DNA of 64,000 nt from Miniphocaeibacter massiliensis (GTDB taxonomy: Bacteria > Bacillota > Clostridia > Tissierellales > Peptoniphilaceae). The stretch covers positions 124,001 through 188,000 of the forward strand of contig NZ_OCTQ01000003.1 in assembly GCF_900232905.1 (NCBI RefSeq). Direction: 5' to 3'. Below are positions 9,168 through 17,179 of this stretch, one piece after another. A model generated the notes under the pieces. The model saw nothing but the letters and a program-made list of their open reading frames with translations, made no database searches and was not told where the DNA came from. A program made the translations under genes and the position numbers. Position 1 is the stretch's first letter. Each line of letters starts with the position of its first letter.

Positions 9168-9941
9168 ATGGATAGATTAAAAAGACCGGTAAATTTAAGA
9201 GATTTAGGTGGATATATAGGGATTGAAGAGAAAAAAGTTAAAAAATTTACATTACTTCGTTCGGGAGAGGTTACAGAGTTAGATAAAAAAGATAAAGAAA
9301 TATTAACAAAAGATTATAGATTAAAAACTATAGTGGATTTTAGAAGTGAAAAAGAAAAAGAAGAATCTCCAGATACTAAAATAGATGGAACAAGTTATTA
9401 TCATATAGATATACTTAAAAATAACTTAGGAGATGTTACTTCTTTGGAAAACTTTAAGAAAAACTTAACTCCAGAAATAATTATAGAATTTATGGAGAAC
9501 ACATACAAAGATTTTATTACAGATGATGGAGCAATTTTAGGATATAGAGAATTTATAGATTTATTGTTAAAGCAAAAAGATGGTTCGTTGGTTTTTCACT
9601 GTTTTGCAGGCAAAGATAGAACAGGATTTGCAGCAGCAGTAATATTAACGATATTAGGAGTATCAAAAAAAGATATATTTAATGACTATCTTTTGACTAA
9701 TATTATGAGAAGAGAAGAAAATAGTAGAATGCTAGCTAAATTAAAAGAGTATGGTTCTTCCAAAGCGGAGTTAGAGGCAATGGATATAGCTCTAAATGTA
9801 AGAAAAGAATATTTAGAAGCTTCTTTTGAGAAAGCTAACGAAGTGTATGGTTCACTAGATGGATATGTAAGAGAAGCGTTAAAAGTTGATAAAGAAGAGA
9901 GAAAATATTTAATAGAAAAATATATGAATTATGACTCGTAA
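9168..9941 (+). CDS. Tyrosine-protein phosphatase, IphP/Y_phosphatase3 family
   Basis: A 257-residue cytoplasmic protein with the N-terminal RDLGGY motif and the phosphatase signature HCFAGKDRTGFAA, in which Cys and Arg of CX5R are intact. This is the bacterial IphP/LipA-like class of tyrosine or dual-specificity phosphatases, some of which also act on phosphoinositides. The start is set by AGGAGAG 9 nt upstream. It stands alone between two terminators, so substrates cannot be inferred from neighbours. Confidence 0.88.
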   Translation: MDRLKRPVNLRDLGGYIGIEEKKVKKFTLLRSGEVTELDKKDKEILTKDYRLKTIVDFRSEKEKEESPDTKIDGTSYYHIDILKNNLGDVTSLENFKKNLTPEIIIEFMENTYKDFITDDGAILGYREFIDLLLKQKDGSLVFHCFAGKDRTGFAAAVILTILGVSKKDIFNDYLLTNIMRREENSRMLAKLKEYGSSKAELEAMDIALNVRKEYLEASFEKANEVYGSLDGYVREALKVDKEERKYLIEKYMNYDS

Positions 9942-9953
9942 GAGTCTTTTTTT
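9933..9953 (+). terminator. Terminator overlapping the phosphatase stop codon
   Basis: GACTC, 4-nt loop, GAGTC and seven T; the phosphatase stop codon is in the loop. Confidence 0.8.
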
Positions 9954-9966
9954 ATATAGAAAAAGG

Positions 9967-10026
9967 AAAGTTAACTTTATATAATGATATAAAAATAGTA
10001 TACTTTAAATATGGAAAGTTAACTTT
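9967..10026 (+). promoter_or_regulatory. Twin palindromic operators around the XRE gene promoter
   Basis: The perfect 12-bp palindrome AAAGTTAACTTT occurs at 9967-9978 and again at 10015-10026, each preceded by GG and 48 bp apart. Between them lie -10-like boxes TATAAT (9980-9985) and TATACT (9999-10004). The second copy ends 19 bp before the XRE start codon. The arrangement fits autorepression by the XRE protein binding both sites; that is inference. Confidence 0.7.
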
Positions 10027-10045
10027 ACATAGCAGGAGAGGAAAC

Positions 10046-10246
10046 ATGAAAAATCGATTAAAAGAACTTAGAAAAGAAAGAGGTATAAACCAAGAAGAAT
10101 TAGCTAATATATTAGAAGTAACAAGGCAGACTATAGGCTCTTTAGAAAATGGTAGGTATGACCCGTCTATTAATTTGGCATTTAAAATAGCTAAATATTT
10201 TAATATGGCTATAGAAGATATATTTATTTATGAGGAGGAAGTTTAA
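10046..10246 (+). CDS. Small XRE-family HTH transcriptional regulator
   Basis: A 66-residue protein that is almost entirely a Cro/C1-type helix-turn-helix (LRKERGINQEELANILEVTRQ, then SLENGRYDP), the common stand-alone YozG-like form. Its last base is the first base of the next gene's ATG (TAATG), so the two are co-translated. This regulator-plus-membrane-protein pair is widespread in Firmicutes, generally with unknown function. The palindromes in its own promoter are probable binding sites. Confidence 0.9.
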   Translation: MKNRLKELRKERGINQEELANILEVTRQTIGSLENGRYDPSINLAFKIAKYFNMAIEDIFIYEEEV

Positions 10247-10725
10247 TGAAAAGCTTATTTGTTGATGAAAAAATCAAGACTGATGAAGATTATAAGAAAC
10301 ATTTGAAAGGTAAGATATTATTATTTTATGTGTTAATATTTTTGGGGTTAGGAGCAATATTAGTAAGTTTAATGGCAAAAAGCATATTTAATATTAGTTT
10401 AGAAACAGAAATCTTATGTTTTTATAATGGAATGGGTATAGGATTGATAATTCCTGGTATAATAGGGATAATAAAATTTAAGTCTTTATTAAAAAACAAA
10501 GATAAGTTAAGGGAAGATAGAATAAAATACACAGATGAAAGAAATCAAAAAATAAGTTTACAAGCTGGAAAAATATCTTTAATGGCATTAATAATAGCAA
10601 TATACGGAATAATGGTAGTAGGAGGACTATTTAATAAAGAAATAATAAAATTAATGATGATTATTATTGGTGTATTTTTTATAACCTATGGTGTATCTTA
10701 TAAAGTATTAGAGAAAAAACTATAG
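10246..10725 (+). CDS. Membrane protein paired with XRE regulator, DERN-motif type
   Basis: A 159-residue protein with four predicted helices in two pairs (about residues 24-45, 60-85, 112-132, 136-155). A charged cytoplasmic loop between the pairs carries TDERNQKIS, a motif recurring in DUF2178-like proteins encoded next to small XRE regulators. It overlaps the regulator by one base. No enzymatic motif is visible. A role in membrane stress or as a regulator ligand partner is only a guess. Confidence 0.75.
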   Translation: MKSLFVDEKIKTDEDYKKHLKGKILLFYVLIFLGLGAILVSLMAKSIFNISLETEILCFYNGMGIGLIIPGIIGIIKFKSLLKNKDKLREDRIKYTDERNQKISLQAGKISLMALIIAIYGIMVVGGLFNKEIIKLMMIIIGVFFITYGVSYKVLEKKL

Positions 10726-10744
10726 AAATTGCTATAGTTTTTTT
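10714..10744. terminator. Bidirectional terminator between convergent genes
   Basis: AAAAAACTATAG/CTATAGTTTTTTT hairpin with a 6-nt loop. It contains the end of the membrane protein gene and, on the other strand, the end of the C_GCAxxG_C_C gene. Confidence 0.8.
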
Positions 10745-11145
10745 AATATATTAATAGAAGTAGAGACTGCTCTTGGACAAACTTTGTCCTTTATTCCATT
10801 TTCAACAAGTTTTTCTCTGATTCCAGGGAGAGTAACATCTTCTCCAAGTAGTTCTTTGCATTCTTTTGAAGAATTTAAATAAAGAAACTCTTCATTGAAT
10901 TCTTTCATTTTCTCTTTGACAATTTTTTTGTTACTACCATATTTAACTCCTAGTATTAAATAAGCAGCAGAAACTGCACCACAAATATTTGCTGAATTTA
11001 ACCCTGCACCTAAAAGAGAACCCATATTAGTAAATAATTCTTTAGATATACCTATATCTTCTGCATAATAGTCTAGCACTACTTGAGCTCAATTAAAGCC
11101 ACTAGACATTTTTTCTCTTACATAGTTATTATTTATATTAGACAT
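10732..11145 (-). CDS. C_GCAxxG_C_C family redox protein, probable selenoprotein (TGA = Sec)
   Basis: The full frame runs from ATG at 11145 (AGGAG 5 nt upstream) to 10732, 137 residues, interrupted once by TGA at 11091-11089 (codon 19). The context reads GFN-TGA-AQVVLDYY, and family members have GxNCAQAVL there, so TGA sits exactly at the first redox cysteine. The rest is intact: NICGAVSAA (the GCAxxG-like core), KECKELL and KVCPRAV supply the remaining cysteines. A possible SECIS-like hairpin follows (11067-11083: AGTAGT, loop GCTAG, ACTATT). Sec insertion is the best reading; a simple nonsense mutation, with a short product from a GTG at 11079, is the alternative. The Sec machinery is not in the window. 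Confidence 0.75.
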
Positions 11146-11203
11146 AATATCTCCTCAACTTATTAAATGTAAGAATATTATATCAGATATTGAAAATTCA
11201 AGA

Positions 11204-11234
11204 TTAAATATATTAATAAATTTGATGATATAAT
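11204..11234 (+). promoter_or_regulatory. Candidate extended -10 promoter
   Basis: TGATATAAT (extended -10 with a perfect TATAAT at 11229-11234), with a weak TTAAAT 19 bp upstream. It lies 46 bp before the short ORF at 11280 and would drive the decayed hydrolase cluster. Confidence 0.45.
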
Positions 11235-11279
11235 GTATGAAATCAACAAAAGCTGATTTAAAATTAGGAGGTGTTCATT

Positions 11280-11345
11280 ATGATTAAAAATAGAGAATTT
11301 AATATAGAAAAAATGAAGTTAGGTAGTGTGGTAATAATAATATAA
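11280..11345 (+). CDS. Possible 21-codon leader or gene remnant
   Basis: An ATG preceded by a full AGGAGGTG site opens a 21-residue frame (MIKNREFNIEK..., ending in a run of isoleucines), 13 bp before the TTG of the next frame. The very good ribosome site suggests it is or was translated. It may be a leader peptide or the first codons of a gene lost by deletion, given the decay of the following two genes. Confidence 0.35.
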   Translation: MIKNREFNIEKMKLGSVVIII

Positions 11346-11358
11346 AAAGGAGAAATAT

Positions 11359-12244
11359 TTGAACGAAGAAAGAATATTAAATGAAACTTTAAAAATACTT
11401 AATAAAGGTGAAGTTTTAAAAGCTTATGAATATATCTTAAATAACAAAGAAAAGATAAACGTTTTATCTAGTCAAGCCTACAATTTTTTATATTGTTTAG
11501 GATCTTTATCAGGTAAGAGAGAAGAAGCCTTAAAATTTTTTAAAAGAAGCAATATTTGAGAAAGAGTTTTGGTATAGACCAGAAGTTTTTGAAGATGAAG
11601 ATTTAGATTTAATAAAAAATGAAGATATATTTAAAATCTGTAAAAAAATATCTACTAAAAGATACTTAAAAGAAAATAAAAATACAAAAATTATTTGCAC
11701 ATGGGAAAAGAAGACAAAAAATAAATTAATGATAGCTTTTCATGGGAATCAACAAAATATTAGCATAGCTAGAAGTAATTGGAAGTATATAGAAAATTAT
11801 AATTATCAAGTTGAATATATCCAATCCAAAATTTTAGACTCTTATAATTTGTTTAGGTGGGAAGATGAAGAAAATACAGAAGTTCATAAAGTATTGAAAG
11901 AAATACCTTGGAATTTGTATGAAGAAAAAATATTATCTGGATTTTCTTCTGGATGCAATGAAATTTTCAAGTTATTATTAGAAAAATCTACTTTGGCAGA
12001 TAAGATAATTTTAATTTCACCTTGGATACCAATAATAGATAGTAAATTAGATAATATTTTGAATATAATAAATGATAATAATATAAATGTTCAAATTATT
12101 TGTGGAAAAGAAGACAAAGATTGTTATCCTTTTGTGAAATTGATAAAAAGTAAAGTATATGGAAACAAAAATTTTGATATAAATATTATAGAGAGACTAA
12201 AACATGAATTTCCAGAAAACATAGAAAAGTTGGTGATAGTTTAA
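11359..12244 (+). pseudogene. Alpha/beta-hydrolase-like gene broken by a one-base frameshift
   Basis: Two frames join into one protein. The first (TTG start with AAGGAGA, 66 codons) is an alpha-helical, TPR-like segment. The second continues from about 11540 without needing its own start and carries the esterase nucleophile motif GFSSGCNE, a G-x-S-x-G. Removing one T from the T6 tract at 11536-11541 restores a continuous reading (EEALKF then LKEAIFEKEFWYRPEVF). It is thus a serine hydrolase of about 295 residues. Either it is a pseudogene, a phase-variable T tract, or a homopolymer sequencing error. The next gene overlaps its stop by one base, and that gene is also broken. Confidence 0.75.
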
Positions 12245-12603
12245 TGAAGTTGGAAGATAAAATAAAGCTTTGGAAAAATGAAGAAAACCATGCTTTTAAA
12301 GGCTGGGATTTTTCACATATAAATGGTAGATGGGATAGTGAAAAACTAACATGGAATTATAAAAATATTGTAGAAAAATATTTAAAGGAAAAAGATAATT
12401 TATTAGATATGGGAACAGGAGGAGAATTTTTGCTTTCTTTAAATCATAATCCCAAAATAACTTCTGCTACTGAAGGATACATTCAAAATTTTTCAGTAGA
12501 AAAATGTTTAAATTAGCTTGTAAATATTGAAAAAGAAATAGAGGAAAAAGGATATTTTGATGGAAAAGAACATAGGTATATAGTAGTCGTAAAGAAAGGT
12601 TAA
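12244..12603 (+). pseudogene. SAM-dependent methyltransferase with internal deletion and stop
   Basis: The first 90 codons match the start of a class I methyltransferase, including the SAM-binding LLDMGTGGEFLLSL. The frame then meets TAG at 12514. Past the stop, the same frame reads IEKEIEEKGYFDGKEHRY...VVVKKG, the usual C-terminal end of such enzymes, and stops at 12603. The central part, on the order of a hundred codons including the rest of the Rossmann fold, is missing. This is an internal deletion rather than a sequencing slip, and the product cannot be functional. Confidence 0.8.
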
Positions 12604-12605
12604 AT

Positions 12606-13115
12606 ATGAGAGTGGCATTTTTGGATAGAGATGGAACTATTAACAAAGATTATTCAGACGAAAAGTGGAGAGTAATCAAAGAGCCAGAAATTTTGGAAGG
12701 ATCAATAGAAGGATTAAAATATTTAAAGAGGCAAGGTTTTGAATTTATTATAGTGACAAACCAATATATAATAGGAGATGGTTATATAACATTAGAAAGC
12801 TATAATAAATTTAATAATAAATTAATTGAAATTTTAAAAAATAATTCTATAGAAATTATTGATGTTTTTTATTGTCCTCATAGCAAAAGAGAAAAATGTA
12901 ACTGCAATAAACCAAAACCTGGTCTAATACAACAAGCTTTAGAAAAATATAAAAGTATAGATATGAAGAATTCGATATTAATTGGGGACTCAAAATGTGA
13001 TGAAGAACTGGCTAATCTTTTTAAATTAGATTTTTATGGATTAGGAGTAGATTGTGAAAATAGAATAGATAGCATAATTGAAATAAGTAAATATATAAAA
13101 GAACCTAGTTTATAG
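12606..13115 (+). CDS. HAD-superfamily IIIA phosphatase (GmhB/HisB-N-like)
   Basis: A 169-residue intact protein with HAD motif I FLDRDGTIN (two catalytic Asp), motif II VTNQ, a zinc-loop-like CPHSKREKCNCNKPKPG (Cys/His set typical of the GmhB and HisB-N group) and motif IV IGDSKCDEELA. The family dephosphorylates sugar bisphosphates such as heptose 1,7-bisphosphate or histidinol phosphate. There is no heptose or histidine pathway nearby, so the substrate is open. It begins 2 bp after the decayed methyltransferase and probably shared its transcript. Confidence 0.85.
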   Translation: MRVAFLDRDGTINKDYSDEKWRVIKEPEILEGSIEGLKYLKRQGFEFIIVTNQYIIGDGYITLESYNKFNNKLIEILKNNSIEIIDVFYCPHSKREKCNCNKPKPGLIQQALEKYKSIDMKNSILIGDSKCDEELANLFKLDFYGLGVDCENRIDSIIEISKYIKEPSL

Positions 13116-13130
13116 ACTAGGTTCTTTTAT
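13097..13130. terminator. Bidirectional terminator between convergent genes
   Basis: A 13-bp stem AAAAGAACCTAGT/ACTAGGTTCTTTT with a 6-nt loop containing the phosphatase stop codon; it serves the genes on both sides. Confidence 0.85.
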
Positions 13131-14410
13131 TTTCCAATCATTATATTAAGTATTTCATCATCTGTATTTTTCATTCCAAGAGAAGCCATTCTACCTATGT
13201 TTTCAATAGTTTTTTCGATGCTTCCACCAACAATTCCATCTCCAGATTCAAAAACTATATTGTTTTTAGCCATATCAATAGCTAGAAATGCATTATCTAA
13301 AGCTATAGCTATTTTTGCAGCACAAGAAGGTTTTGCTCCATCACAGACTATTCCTCCAGAAGTAGCTAGCGTATTAACTAGAACTTTACCTATTTGCTCA
13401 GTATTAAGGCCCATTAAATAAGCTATTCCACATCCAGCACCCGCACCTGCACTAACCGCACCACAAAAGGCTGACAGTTTGCCAATAAATCTTTTTTGAT
13501 GTATTCCTATTAAGTTTGAAACTATAAGAGCACGGTAAAGTTTGTCTTTACTAGCATTAATGTGTTTTGCATAAGTTATTACAGGAAGGGAAGTAGTTAT
13601 ACCTTGGTTTCCAGATCCTGAATTAATAACAACAGGTAGTCCACAACCACCCATTCTAGCATCAGATGCTGCTGTAGTAGCAGCTTTAATTTTAGATTTT
13701 AAATCTGAATCAAATGAATTTTCTGATATTACATGACCTATTCCAGCACCATATCTGCCAGATAAGCCCTCATCAGAAATACTAGAGTTGCAATTTATTT
13801 GTAGATCAAGTCTATCAGTTAGTTTTTTTCTTTCTTTTAAATTCACATTATTTGCAAATTCAATTATATTTTCAACACTTAGAAAAGATGTATCACATTC
13901 TTGCTCATTTGAACTTTCATCTGAAGAATTATCATAAATAAGTTCTCCATTTTTAGAAATTTTAGAAATATTACTGTGCCTATCTGATAATTCTACAGAA
14001 ACTAAATTATCTTCAAAAAACAAGTCTGTCCTTACATAAAGCAAATTAGGGACTTGAGCTATTTCCAAAGTAAAAATTTTATTATTTATTAATTTTTTTG
14101 CTTCACAAATATCATTATCAGTAATATCTTCTAGAACTTTTAAGTTTTTATCAGCATTTCCTCCAACGATTCCAAGTGCGGCAGCAACCTCTATTCCTTT
14201 CAATCCATTTGAATTAGGTACTGTTACAGAATTAGCATTTTTGATAATATTCTTACTACAGTATAAAATAACTTTAGAGGGAATATTTCCAAGGATGGAT
14301 TTTGCCTTTGCAGCACAAAGGGCAATAGCTATTGGTTCTGTACAACCTAGAGCTTGTTGTAAATCGTTTAACAAGATTTCTTCATATTTACAGTGTTTTG
14401 AATCTTCCAT
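13127..14410 (-). CDS. L-cysteine desulfidase / serine dehydratase-like (UPF0597, CdsB/YhaM family)
   Basis: A 427-residue protein with the hallmark N-terminal GCTEPIAIALCAAKA and the glycine-rich GGCGLPVVINSGSGNQG and GAVSAGAGAGCGIAYL segments, with conserved cysteines that bind an iron-sulfur cluster in this family. Members convert L-cysteine to pyruvate, ammonia and sulfide. It has its own SD (AAAGGAGC) and is divergent from a GntR-type regulator, which plausibly controls it. With the cysteine/homocysteine enzyme near 60 kb it points to active sulfur amino acid metabolism. Confidence 0.88.
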   Translation of the reverse strand: MEDSKHCKYEEILLNDLQQALGCTEPIAIALCAAKAKSILGNIPSKVILYCSKNIIKNANSVTVPNSNGLKGIEVAAALGIVGGNADKNLKVLEDITDNDICEAKKLINNKIFTLEIAQVPNLLYVRTDLFFEDNLVSVELSDRHSNISKISKNGELIYDNSSDESSNEQECDTSFLSVENIIEFANNVNLKERKKLTDRLDLQINCNSSISDEGLSGRYGAGIGHVISENSFDSDLKSKIKAATTAASDARMGGCGLPVVINSGSGNQGITTSLPVITYAKHINASKDKLYRALIVSNLIGIHQKRFIGKLSAFCGAVSAGAGAGCGIAYLMGLNTEQIGKVLVNTLATSGGIVCDGAKPSCAAKIAIALDNAFLAIDMAKNNIVFESGDGIVGGSIEKTIENIGRMASLGMKNTDDEILNIMIGK

Positions 14411-14513
14411 TTTTGGCTCCTTTAAAATAAAATATATAAATAAACATATAAACCTTACTGGTATTATTACTAATCATATCAGCAAAATGTGTATATGTCA
14501 ATGGAGAGGTGTT

Positions 14514-15146
14514 ATGAATAAATTATTAAGTTTAAGAGAGCAAGTTTATAGCAGTATAAAATTAGATGTAATTTCAGGAAAGTATAACTTAGAGGATATT
14601 TTGAATGAAAAAACTCTTATGAATCAATACAATATAAGCAAAGCTCCAGTTAGAGATGCATTAATTGAATTATGTAATGATGGAATTTTACAAAGTATTC
14701 CAAGGCTGGGATATAAAATAGTAAATTACACTAATGAATATTTAGATGGTATTTTAAAGTTTAGGTTAATGGTAGAACCCAAGTATTTGGAAGAATATTG
14801 GGATAGGTTGACAGAGGATGATATAAAGGAATTAGAAAAGCTACACGAAGAGCAAATGGAAAATGCCCATAAAGATGATCCTGTTACGTATTGGAAAACT
14901 AATCAAGACTTTCATTTGAAATTGGCTTCACTATATCATGATGAATATTTTTGTGAAATTTTAAAAAGTGCTTTAAATAGACAAATGTTAGTATTCTCAC
15001 AGTTTTATTGGAGAAGTTGGGATAAACAAGTATTTAGCATATATACTCATCAGCATGATGAATTTATAGAATTTTTAAAAAATGGAGATAAGGAAGGAGC
15101 TATAAAGGATTTAATTAAAGATATAGATTCTTTTATGAAAAAATAA
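14514..15146 (+). CDS. GntR-family (FadR subfamily) transcriptional regulator
   Basis: A 210-residue regulator. The ATG at 14514 with GGAGAGG upstream is the start; the frame is open much further upstream but only across the divergent gene. The N-terminal winged helix (residues about 5-70, with KAPVRDALIELCNDGIL) is followed by an all-helical FCD-type ligand domain containing the metal-binding-like HLKLA and HQHDEFIEFL positions. It is divergent from the cysteine desulfidase gene over a 103-bp gap and is its most likely target. The ligand is unknown. Confidence 0.88.
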   Translation: MNKLLSLREQVYSSIKLDVISGKYNLEDILNEKTLMNQYNISKAPVRDALIELCNDGILQSIPRLGYKIVNYTNEYLDGILKFRLMVEPKYLEEYWDRLTEDDIKELEKLHEEQMENAHKDDPVTYWKTNQDFHLKLASLYHDEYFCEILKSALNRQMLVFSQFYWRSWDKQVFSIYTHQHDEFIEFLKNGDKEGAIKDLIKDIDSFMKK

Positions 15147-15165
15147 TTATTAAAAGGGGAGTTAT

Positions 15166-15600
15166 ATGAACAGAATAAATTTAATCTGTCTTGGTGTTAA
15201 AGATTTAGCTAGATCGTTAGCATTTTATAAAAATATTGGATTTAATACTTACGAAAAAGATGATTCACCACCAATTGTATTTTTTGATAATCAAGGTAGT
15301 AAGTTAGAGTTATATCCAATAGAAGAATTAGCAAAAGATATTAATGAAAAAAATCCACCGAAATTAATTACAGGAGGATTTTACGGTATTACTTTGGCAT
15401 GCAATATGAAATCAGAAGTAGAAGTAGATTTGTTAATAAAATTAGTAGAAAAACATGGTGGAATAATTACAAAAAGACCAGAAAAAGTTTTTTGGGGAGG
15501 ATATAGTGGCTATTTTCAAGATCTTGATGGATATTATTGGGAAGTAGCATATAGTTCAGGTTGGAAATTTGATGAAAATGATATGTTAATAATTGAATAG
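15166..15600 (+). CDS. VOC/glyoxalase-family protein
   Basis: A 144-residue protein with the two beta-alpha-beta-beta-beta modules of the vicinal oxygen chelate superfamily: LGVKDLARSLAFYKNIGF at the start and FQDLDGYYWEVAYS at the end, the latter supplying the metal-binding Glu. It sits 19 bp after the GntR gene and probably shares its transcript, so it may act on a metabolite sensed by that regulator. The family covers lyases, dioxygenases and resistance proteins, so the reaction is not determined. Confidence 0.85.
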   Translation: MNRINLICLGVKDLARSLAFYKNIGFNTYEKDDSPPIVFFDNQGSKLELYPIEELAKDINEKNPPKLITGGFYGITLACNMKSEVEVDLLIKLVEKHGGIITKRPEKVFWGGYSGYFQDLDGYYWEVAYSSGWKFDENDMLIIE

Positions 15601-15609
15601 AGCAAATAA

Positions 15610-15645
15610 AAAAGGCATGCTATAAATTTAGTATGCCTTTTATTT
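15610..15645. terminator. Bidirectional terminator
   Basis: Stem AAAAGGCATGCTA/TAGTATGCCTTTT with one G-T wobble and a 6-nt loop, then a T-rich tail; shared with the convergent cca gene. Confidence 0.8.
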
Positions 15646-15650
15646 TAAAT

Positions 15651-17009
15651 TTAATTATTTTGAAATCTAATGCCTTCAATATTTTTAAGCATTTTTTGAG
15701 CGATTTTTATTAAGGTTTCTTTTTTGTTTAAGTCATTACTTCCTATTACTTGTTTAACTAAAAAAATTAAAATAGTATTAATATTTTCGCTTGTATAGCC
15801 AATTTCAATCATATCTTTTCCATTAACAGCTAAATCTTTAATTTTGTGTGGACCATTGTATATTTTTTCATAAGATTCTAAAATAGTATCAAATTTGTCT
15901 AATCTATCTAAACACATTGGATTTTGAGCTAATGTATCAGCAATTTCTACTCTTATTAAATCTTCCATGTCTTCAAAAGTAAATTGTCTATCTACTACAA
16001 ATTTATTCATATTTTTGAGGTTAGGAGAAAGAATAGTATCGTGATACTTTATTAATTTTAATATATGTTCTTTATCTTTTTTTGAAAATTTAAGTCTTTT
16101 TAAAATATTACTTGCAACTTCAACGGAAGATAAAGCATGATCATAAAAATGATCTTTTCCCTTAGTATTCGTTTTAACAACTGATTTGCCAATATCATGA
16201 AGTAACATAACGTACTTTAAATTCAAGTTATCAAAAACATTTATAGTAGCCATAAGACAGTGATCTCCAACGTTGTAAACATGGAAACGATTGTTTTGAG
16301 TAGTTTTAAACATCGAATCTATTTCTGGGAATAGGTGTTTGAAAATACTTGTATTATACAAGGTTCTTAAGGCAGGATAATTATTAGCCATAAGAATTTT
16401 ATCGAGTTCCACTTTTATTCTTTCCATTGCGACATTTTTCAAAAGGTATGAATATTTTGCAATATTATATAATGTTTTATAATCTATTCTAAAATCAAGT
16501 TGAGCCGAAAAACGAATAGCTCTAAGTATTCTTAAAGCATCTTCATTAAATCTGTCTTTAGGACTACCAACAGTACGAATTATTTTCTTCTTTAAATCCA
16601 ATTGACCATAAAAAGGATCTATTAATGTATTAGAAGAAATATCATAAGCCATGGCATTTATAGTAAGGTCTCTACGTTTCAAATCTTCATAAATATCATC
16701 AAAGAATATTATAGACTCAGGATGTCTGCTATCTTTATAATCTGACTCTTTTCTCATGGTTGTAATTTCTACAAAATGATCTTCAACTTCTACAGCAATA
16801 GTGCCAAATCTTCTACCTACATCTAAAGTTCTATAATTTTCAAAAACTGTTAATATTTCTTCAGGAGTAGCATTTGTTGTAATATCCCAGTCAGAAGGTA
16901 TTTTCCCAAGCAAAGAATCCCTAATACATCCACCAACAGGGTAAGCTTTAAAATTAGATTTATTTAATTCTTGAACGACAATCTTTGCTAGTCTAGAAAT
17001 TTTAATCAT
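15651..17009 (-). CDS. cca: CCA tRNA nucleotidyltransferase
   Basis: A 452-residue class II polymerase that adds or repairs the 3' CCA of tRNAs. The N-terminal head has GGCIRDSLLGK and the catalytic DxD in DWDITTNA, then RRDLTINAMAYD and the neck motif EDALRILRAIRFSAQL. An HD domain follows (LLHDIGK, about residues 270-330), as in many Gram-positive enzymes. Length and all motifs are intact. It is transcribed alone, convergent to the VOC gene and divergent from arcA. Confidence 0.92.
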   Translation of the reverse strand: MIKISRLAKIVVQELNKSNFKAYPVGGCIRDSLLGKIPSDWDITTNATPEEILTVFENYRTLDVGRRFGTIAVEVEDHFVEITTMRKESDYKDSRHPESIIFFDDIYEDLKRRDLTINAMAYDISSNTLIDPFYGQLDLKKKIIRTVGSPKDRFNEDALRILRAIRFSAQLDFRIDYKTLYNIAKYSYLLKNVAMERIKVELDKILMANNYPALRTLYNTSIFKHLFPEIDSMFKTTQNNRFHVYNVGDHCLMATINVFDNLNLKYVMLLHDIGKSVVKTNTKGKDHFYDHALSSVEVASNILKRLKFSKKDKEHILKLIKYHDTILSPNLKNMNKFVVDRQFTFEDMEDLIRVEIADTLAQNPMCLDRLDKFDTILESYEKIYNGPHKIKDLAVNGKDMIEIGYTSENINTILIFLVKQVIGSNDLNKKETLIKIAQKMLKNIEGIRFQNN

Positions 17010-17122
17010 AATATTCTCCTAAATTAAATGTTACTTAATTTATATATACCTATTTATAATAATTTCAATAAATTTTATAAAATAAGTGACAGTAATAAAT
17101 TTATAAAAGAATTTAAATCTAA

Positions 17123-17151
17123 TGGACATAATCTTTTGCTTTATTTATAAT
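17123..17151 (+). promoter_or_regulatory. Promoter of arcA-arcB
   Basis: TGGACA, 17-bp spacer and perfect TATAAT, 28 bp before the arcA start. No clear ArgR-type box was found by eye. Confidence 0.65.
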
Positions 17152-17179
17152 TATACTAATTGAAAGAAAAGAGGTTAGT

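Noticed and set aside
11089-11091. TGA read as tryptophan (alternative genetic code)
   Set aside because: TGA ends several intact genes here, such as bceA, and the family residue at this position is cysteine, not tryptophan.
11554-11559. TGA at 11557 as a second selenocysteine site
   Set aside because: Translation past it in the same frame does not resemble the family; the homologous sequence continues in a different frame, so this is a frameshift.
14241-14513. Extended N terminus for the GntR regulator
   Set aside because: The frame is open upstream only across the divergent desulfidase gene; the ATG at 14514 has a GGAGAGG site and begins exactly at the family's winged helix.
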